Shown here one piece after another: positions 4,945-8,074 of a stretch of 8,074 bases of DNA. How positions within the stretch are numbered: position 1 is the first letter of the stretch; the number at the start of each line of letters is the position of its first letter. Below the pieces are notes generated by a model. The model saw only the letters and a program-made list of their open reading frames with translations, ran no database searches and had not been told where the DNA came from. Source of the stretch: Phycisphaerales bacterium UBA4658 (GTDB lineage Bacteria; Planctomycetota; Phycisphaerae; Phycisphaerales; UBA1924); the NCBI GenBank assembly GCA_002405485.1, contig DHLW01000015.1:59180-67253 (forward strand). The letters are read 5' to 3'. Both the position numbers and the translations under genes were made by a program.

Positions 4945-6753
4945 CTGGAGAAGCGTGGCGTAGAAGCTTGACGCATGGGCGAGTCCGCCCGGACGGTTGC
5001 GGAGCAGCCAGAGCCGCTCGTGCTCGGTGCGGATGGCCTCGCAGCGACAAGAGAGATCGGCACGGACGTCCGCGGAGGGATGCGCAGAGCGCATGGCGAT
5101 CGCGTGGTCGCAGGCGAAGATGGCCTCATTGAGCGTGTGGGCGCACTCGGCGTTGATGCGAGCGTCGGTGGATGTCGGCACGTGGGATTGCAGCTCGCCG
5201 AGGCGTTCGCGCACGGCACGCCACATGGGCAGTTCGGCCTTGATGGCACGCTCGCCGGGCTTCAGGGCGGCGGGCACGGGCGGGTGCAGATCGTTGAACA
5301 GGGCGGTGGCGTTGGTGAGCTTGACGGCCTGGCGGATGGGCAGGTCGGCGTCGCCGAGGCGTTCCAGCCACGGCCCGAGCGTGCCCGCAGGGTCGGCCAG
5401 CGCGTGCAGCGACGCGGCCCGGGCGTCGAAGTCGCGGGCGGCAGGCGCGTTCCAGGCGGCGTGGGCGGCATGGGCGATGCCCATGAGCGAGATCGGCCAC
5501 TGCTGGCGGTGCCCGAGGTCGCCCCAGTCGCACGCGAGGTACCCGGTGGCGCCCGCGCGGAGGCCCTGTTCGGCGGCGTCGGCGAGGTTGCCGCGACGCT
5601 CGGTGGCGCGTCCTGTGATGCTGCGCCAACTGCTCGTGCCCGGGCAGACCCATGCTTCCAGACCGGCCTGGTGAAGCAGGTTGACCCAGTGCTCGAACTT
5701 GTCGGTGGGCTCATACCACCACGCGAGCCCGAGCATGTTCTTCGGGAGGCGGGCGAGCTGCTCGGGATGAGAGAGCGCGATGTCGGCCCACATCATGGGT
5801 CGGCGGTCCAGATCGTCGCAGACTCGAGAGATGGAGCGGACGAAGTCGGTGTACAGCTCGGCTCGAGCGGCGGACAGGGCTTGATCGTTGGGCATGCCTC
5901 GGGCGGCCAGGTCATCCGCCCGCCGCTGCACGATCGGGAGCGACCTGCCGAAGCCCACGTCGAAGGTCTCGTCGCAGCCGATGTTCACCGAACGCGAGTG
6001 GGGGAAGTTCGGGGTGAGCTGGTGCAGCAGGTCGGAGACGAACTCGAGCGAGCGCGGCTCGGTGGGGCAGAGCGAGAACGGCCCGCGGCGCTCCCAGTGC
6101 AGGAACTTCCATGCTCCGTCACCCTGGATCTCCGAAAGATGCTCGTACCGCGGCATTCGGAGCCAGTGGGCCAGATGGCCGAAGCAGTTCTGGTTCGGAC
6201 AGAGCTCGATCCCGAAGCCTGCGCACACCGCGCTGAGCCAGCGGGCCTCTGAGGGAGTGATGGGAGAGGAGTCCTTCCATGCGTCTTCGTGGCCGTCGTA
6301 GGCGAAGGTGTGCTCGGTGTAGAGCTGCAGGTGGTTGAGCTTGAGCTCCGCCATGAGCACGATGAGGTCGGTGAGCTGGGCGATGGTCGGGACCTTGTCG
6401 CGCGAGATGTCGAGCATGAGCCCGCGAACGGCGAAGGACGGGGCGTCGCGGACTTCGCCCACCGGCAGATCGCGGCCGAACTGGCGGAGGAGCTGTGCGA
6501 AGGTGCTCCGGGCGTGCCGCTCGGCGGCGGGCGTTGCGCCCGTGGCCTCGATCGACTCCGGATGCCGGCCGATGCGCAGGGTGTAGGCCTCGGGGGATGG
6601 CGAGTGCGCCTGTGGCTCGATGCGGAACGGCAGCCGATCCGCACGGGTGTCGGCGGGGAGCGCGACACGCTCGCTGGTGAACGCCATGTGCATCGGCGTC
6701 GGGAGCAGCAGGGGGGGCATGGATTCGAGGGCGGAGCTCAGACTGTGCGGCAC
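4927..6753 (-). CDS. GH20 beta-N-acetylhexosaminidase, GcnA-like
   Basis: Exo-acting glycosidase that removes terminal beta-linked GlcNAc or GalNAc by substrate-assisted catalysis. At 608 residues it fits the GcnA-like GH20 branch (about 600-630). An N-terminal non-catalytic domain (about 1-105) precedes the (beta/alpha)8 core: VRGLMLDISRDKVPT (109-123; R110, D115, R118), HLQLYTEHTFAY (141-152), CPNQNCFGHL (185-194), the catalytic Asp-Glu pair in NIGCDETFDVG (D261, E262), PMMWAD (319-324), GLAWWYEP (342-349) and ACDWGD (407-412). The C-terminal third (about 430-608) is helical. No signal peptide is evident, so the enzyme is probably cytoplasmic, as GcnA is. GTG 6753 is chosen because GGAAG lies six bases upstream in the 16-base gap after the acyltransferase gene; ATG 6720 would lose 11 residues and has no such site. 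It is the second gene of the operon. beta-GlcNAc specificity is likely but not proven by sequence. Confidence 0.93.
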   Translation of the reverse strand: MPHSLSSALESMPPLLLPTPMHMAFTSERVALPADTRADRLPFRIEPQAHSPSPEAYTLRIGRHPESIEATGATPAAERHARSTFAQLLRQFGRDLPVGEVRDAPSFAVRGLMLDISRDKVPTIAQLTDLIVLMAELKLNHLQLYTEHTFAYDGHEDAWKDSSPITPSEARWLSAVCAGFGIELCPNQNCFGHLAHWLRMPRYEHLSEIQGDGAWKFLHWERRGPFSLCPTEPRSLEFVSDLLHQLTPNFPHSRSVNIGCDETFDVGFGRSLPIVQRRADDLAARGMPNDQALSAARAELYTDFVRSISRVCDDLDRRPMMWADIALSHPEQLARLPKNMLGLAWWYEPTDKFEHWVNLLHQAGLEAWVCPGTSSWRSITGRATERRGNLADAAEQGLRAGATGYLACDWGDLGHRQQWPISLMGIAHAAHAAWNAPAARDFDARAASLHALADPAGTLGPWLERLGDADLPIRQAVKLTNATALFNDLHPPVPAALKPGERAIKAELPMWRAVRERLGELQSHVPTSTDARINAECAHTLNEAIFACDHAIAMRSAHPSADVRADLSCRCEAIRTEHERLWLLRNRPGGLAHASSFYATLLQALGQP

Positions 6754-6759
6754 GGTGCG

Positions 6760-6764
6760 CTTCC
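6760..6764 (-). promoter_or_regulatory. Shine-Dalgarno (GGAAG) deciding the GH20 GTG start
   Basis: On the minus strand GGAAG lies six bases before GTG 6753, inside the 16-base gap after the acyltransferase stop (6772-6770). It supports GTG over ATG 6720 and co-translation of the pair from one mRNA. Confidence 0.6.
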
Positions 6765-6769
6765 GGGGG

Positions 6770-8011
6770 TCAGACCTTGATGAACCACTGGCGACGATAG
6801 AGCGCGAGCATGATGAGCCAGTAGAACAGGATGTAGCTCCCGACCAGCAGATACGACCCGAGCGCGGGCGTGGTCAGATGCTGCAGCCAGGCCTTGATGG
6901 CGGTGATGGCGACGGCGGATTGCGGCCTGGCCGAGGCGACGGCGGACTGGAAGCCCGGCGGGAGCGCGACCTGCCACTGCATGAAGACCGTCTTCCAGAG
7001 GAACTCGGCGAGCACGTACGCGGCGAGGGCGTTGACGCCGTAGATCCGCAGCGGGGTGAGTGAGGACCACTTTTTGATGTCCACCAGCCAGTAGCAGCCG
7101 GCCAGGAGCAGGGCGGCGGTTCCGGCGCAGACGAGGATGTAGGTGGAGGTGACATAATCCTTGCTGAATGGGAAGTCGCCAAGGAGCCACCAGAGGATGG
7201 CGACGAGCGTGAGCAGGGTCCCGATGCCCGCCAATAGGCCCGCGCGTCGATCCGGAGTTCGTCGCTCGTCGCGCAGGAGTTCGCCCGCAAGCGCGCCGAG
7301 GACGACGAACGCGGCAAAGGCGAGCCCCTGGTTGATGAGCGTGGTGAGCCAGTTGCCAAGCGCACCGGAGAGCCCGAGCTTTGCGCCAAGCGTGTGATGG
7401 AGGGAGGTCCTCGCGGCGAGCGCGTCGGTCCACGAGGCCGCGTCGGCCGGTGTGAAGAGCTTGAGGGTGCAGAGCTTGAACCCCAGAATGCACACGACGA
7501 AGGCCAGTCGCACCCAGCGTGGCGTGTGCTGGAGGACCACGGCGAAGAAGTAGCCAAAGCCGATGAGCGGGAGGATGTCCCAGTGCAGAAAGATGGACGA
7601 GGTGATCGGCCCACTCCAACGGGCGGACGGGTCTCTGGGCATGTAGGCGATGGTCGCGGCCCACATGAGCGAACCGAGCAGGTAGATGATGACGCCGCGC
7701 TTGAAGGCCTGAGCGATGCGCATCCACGCCGGCTGGCTCCTGCCTCGACCCGAGGCCATGGAGAAGGGGATGGCGACGCCGACGATGAACAGGAACCACG
7801 GGAAGACGTAGTCCGCGAGCCCGTTGCCCATGCGGGCGGTGTTCCAGCCCATGTGCGGCATCCACGAGCGGGCGTGCTCCGGGGCCCACGTGCCCAGCGA
7901 AAAGGCCGGATCGGTTCCCCCGACATTGACGAGGAACATCACGACGTTCACCAGCCCGCGGAAGGCGTCGAGCGAGAGCAGACGGACGGGTTTCGGGGGT
8001 GTGTCGGTCAT
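6770..8011 (-). CDS. HGSNAT/NagX-type multi-pass membrane acyltransferase (DUF5009/DUF1624-like)
   Basis: 413-residue membrane protein related to human heparan-alpha-glucosaminide N-acetyltransferase and bacterial NagX, which sits in GlcNAc-use loci. Family marks: LLSLDAFRGL (11-20) in the first membrane segment, H53 in MPHMGWN, aligned by me with the proposed active-site His of HGSNAT (HAxWNG), followed by LADYVFPWFLFIVGVAIPFSM (65-85). About ten membrane segments follow, roughly at 66-86, 104-122, 137-160, 166-182, 224-244, 257-277, 289-310, 322-345 and 386-404. The ending RRQWFIKV is typical of the group. HGSNAT passes an acetyl group from cytosolic acetyl-CoA to glucosamine ends on the far side of the membrane; whether this protein does so is inference. 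ATG 8011 has no clear Shine-Dalgarno. It is the first gene of a two-gene operon with the GH20 gene. A 15-base near-repeat (QSAVA) lies in the loop before the last membrane segments. Confidence 0.88.
   Translation of the reverse strand: MTDTPPKPVRLLSLDAFRGLVNVVMFLVNVGGTDPAFSLGTWAPEHARSWMPHMGWNTARMGNGLADYVFPWFLFIVGVAIPFSMASGRGRSQPAWMRIAQAFKRGVIIYLLGSLMWAATIAYMPRDPSARWSGPITSSIFLHWDILPLIGFGYFFAVVLQHTPRWVRLAFVVCILGFKLCTLKLFTPADAASWTDALAARTSLHHTLGAKLGLSGALGNWLTTLINQGLAFAAFVVLGALAGELLRDERRTPDRRAGLLAGIGTLLTLVAILWWLLGDFPFSKDYVTSTYILVCAGTAALLLAGCYWLVDIKKWSSLTPLRIYGVNALAAYVLAEFLWKTVFMQWQVALPPGFQSAVASARPQSAVAITAIKAWLQHLTTPALGSYLLVGSYILFYWLIMLALYRRQWFIKV
6908..6949 (-). repeat. Short direct repeat inside the acyltransferase gene
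   Basis: Two 15-base units (6908-6922 and 6935-6949) match at 14 of 15 bases, separated by 12 bases. Both encode QSAVA (residues 355-359 and 364-368) in a predicted non-membrane loop. It is probably a small slippage duplication and has no evident regulatory role. Confidence 0.6.
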
Positions 8012-8049
8012 CGTGGCGTGTGGGGGGCTTTGGTTGGCGGAGATATGGC

Positions 8050-8074
8050 GGGGGTGAAGGGGGTGAAGGGGGGG
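8050..8074 (+). repeat. Tandem GGGGGTGAA repeat at the right edge
   Basis: Three plus-strand G-runs (8050-8054, 8059-8063 and 8068 to the edge) are separated by identical TGAA spacers. It lies 39 bases upstream of the acyltransferase start, in its probable promoter region. A further run of six G occurs near 8022-8027. It could fold as a G-quadruplex on the plus strand. It runs off the window, so its full length is unknown. The rest of 8012-8074 shows no gene. Confidence 0.5.

Noticed and set aside
4073..5050. Minus-strand open frame of 325 codons opposite the TPR protein gene
   Set aside because: Translation is Arg/Pro/His-rich without domains; the plus strand has a signal sequence, TPR helices and a strong ribosome binding site.
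4975..6252. Long plus-strand open frame (425 codons) opposite the GH20 gene
   Set aside because: It is a high-GC shadow; the minus strand has catalytic GH20 motifs throughout, whereas this translation is Gly/Val/Arg-rich with no recognisable domain.
6738..7889. Minus-strand open frame of 383 codons over the acyltransferase
   Set aside because: It is Arg/His-rich with no membrane segments or motifs and overlaps the acyltransferase frame on the same strand, which has family motifs from end to end.
1..8074. tRNA or rRNA genes, CRISPR array, insertion sequence or attachment site
   Set aside because: No spaced repeats, terminal inverted repeats, transposase-like frame or cloverleaf-like sequence were seen by eye; no search tool was available to exclude diverged forms.

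Overview
The window is a GC-rich, tightly packed bacterial chromosome segment. It holds seven protein genes in the order minus, plus, minus, minus, plus, minus, minus, with short spacers. I see no mobile element, CRISPR array, tRNA or rRNA. The protein types suggest a planctomycete, perhaps of the Phycisphaerae class: a Pro/Gly/aromatic-rich exported TPR protein, a HGSNAT/NagX-type membrane acyltransferase beside a GH20 hexosaminidase, a DUF480 protein beside an orphan lipoprotein, and a WbaZ-like glycosyltransferase. This taxonomic call is inference; no marker gene is present.

Layout. (1) Positions 1-952, minus: a GT4 glycosyltransferase cut by the left edge. Its frame is clear, although its C-terminus lies outside the window. 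(2) 1049-2206, plus: an amidohydrolase of the PF04909 (amidohydrolase_2) type, divergent from the glycosyltransferase. (3) 3664 down to 2238, minus: a YceH-type (UPF0502/DUF480) double winged-helix protein followed by an unrecognised lipoprotein, probably one operon. (4) 3809-4921, plus: an exported low-complexity/TPR protein with a -10-like box, a 5'-leader hairpin and a strong ribosome binding site. (5) 8011 down to 4927, minus: a HGSNAT/NagX-type multi-pass acyltransferase, then a GcnA-like GH20 beta-N-acetylhexosaminidase 16 bases downstream, clearly an operon.

How the genes fit together. The best-supported functional unit is the acyltransferase/GH20 pair, which points to amino-sugar glycan use. 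GH20 enzymes need the substrate's 2-acetamido group for catalysis, so an enzyme that N-acetylates glucosamine ends would make such ends cleavable. The left-hand genes (sugar transfer, amidohydrolase) share no obvious pathway. Two convergent gene pairs meet at hairpins that hold stop codons, which may act as two-way terminators. Nothing here amounts to a clear new defence or mobile system. The most novel parts are the orphan lipoprotein coupled to YceH, the aromatic/Gly-His-rich TPR protein with its leader hairpin, and the proposed acetylate-then-hydrolyse module.
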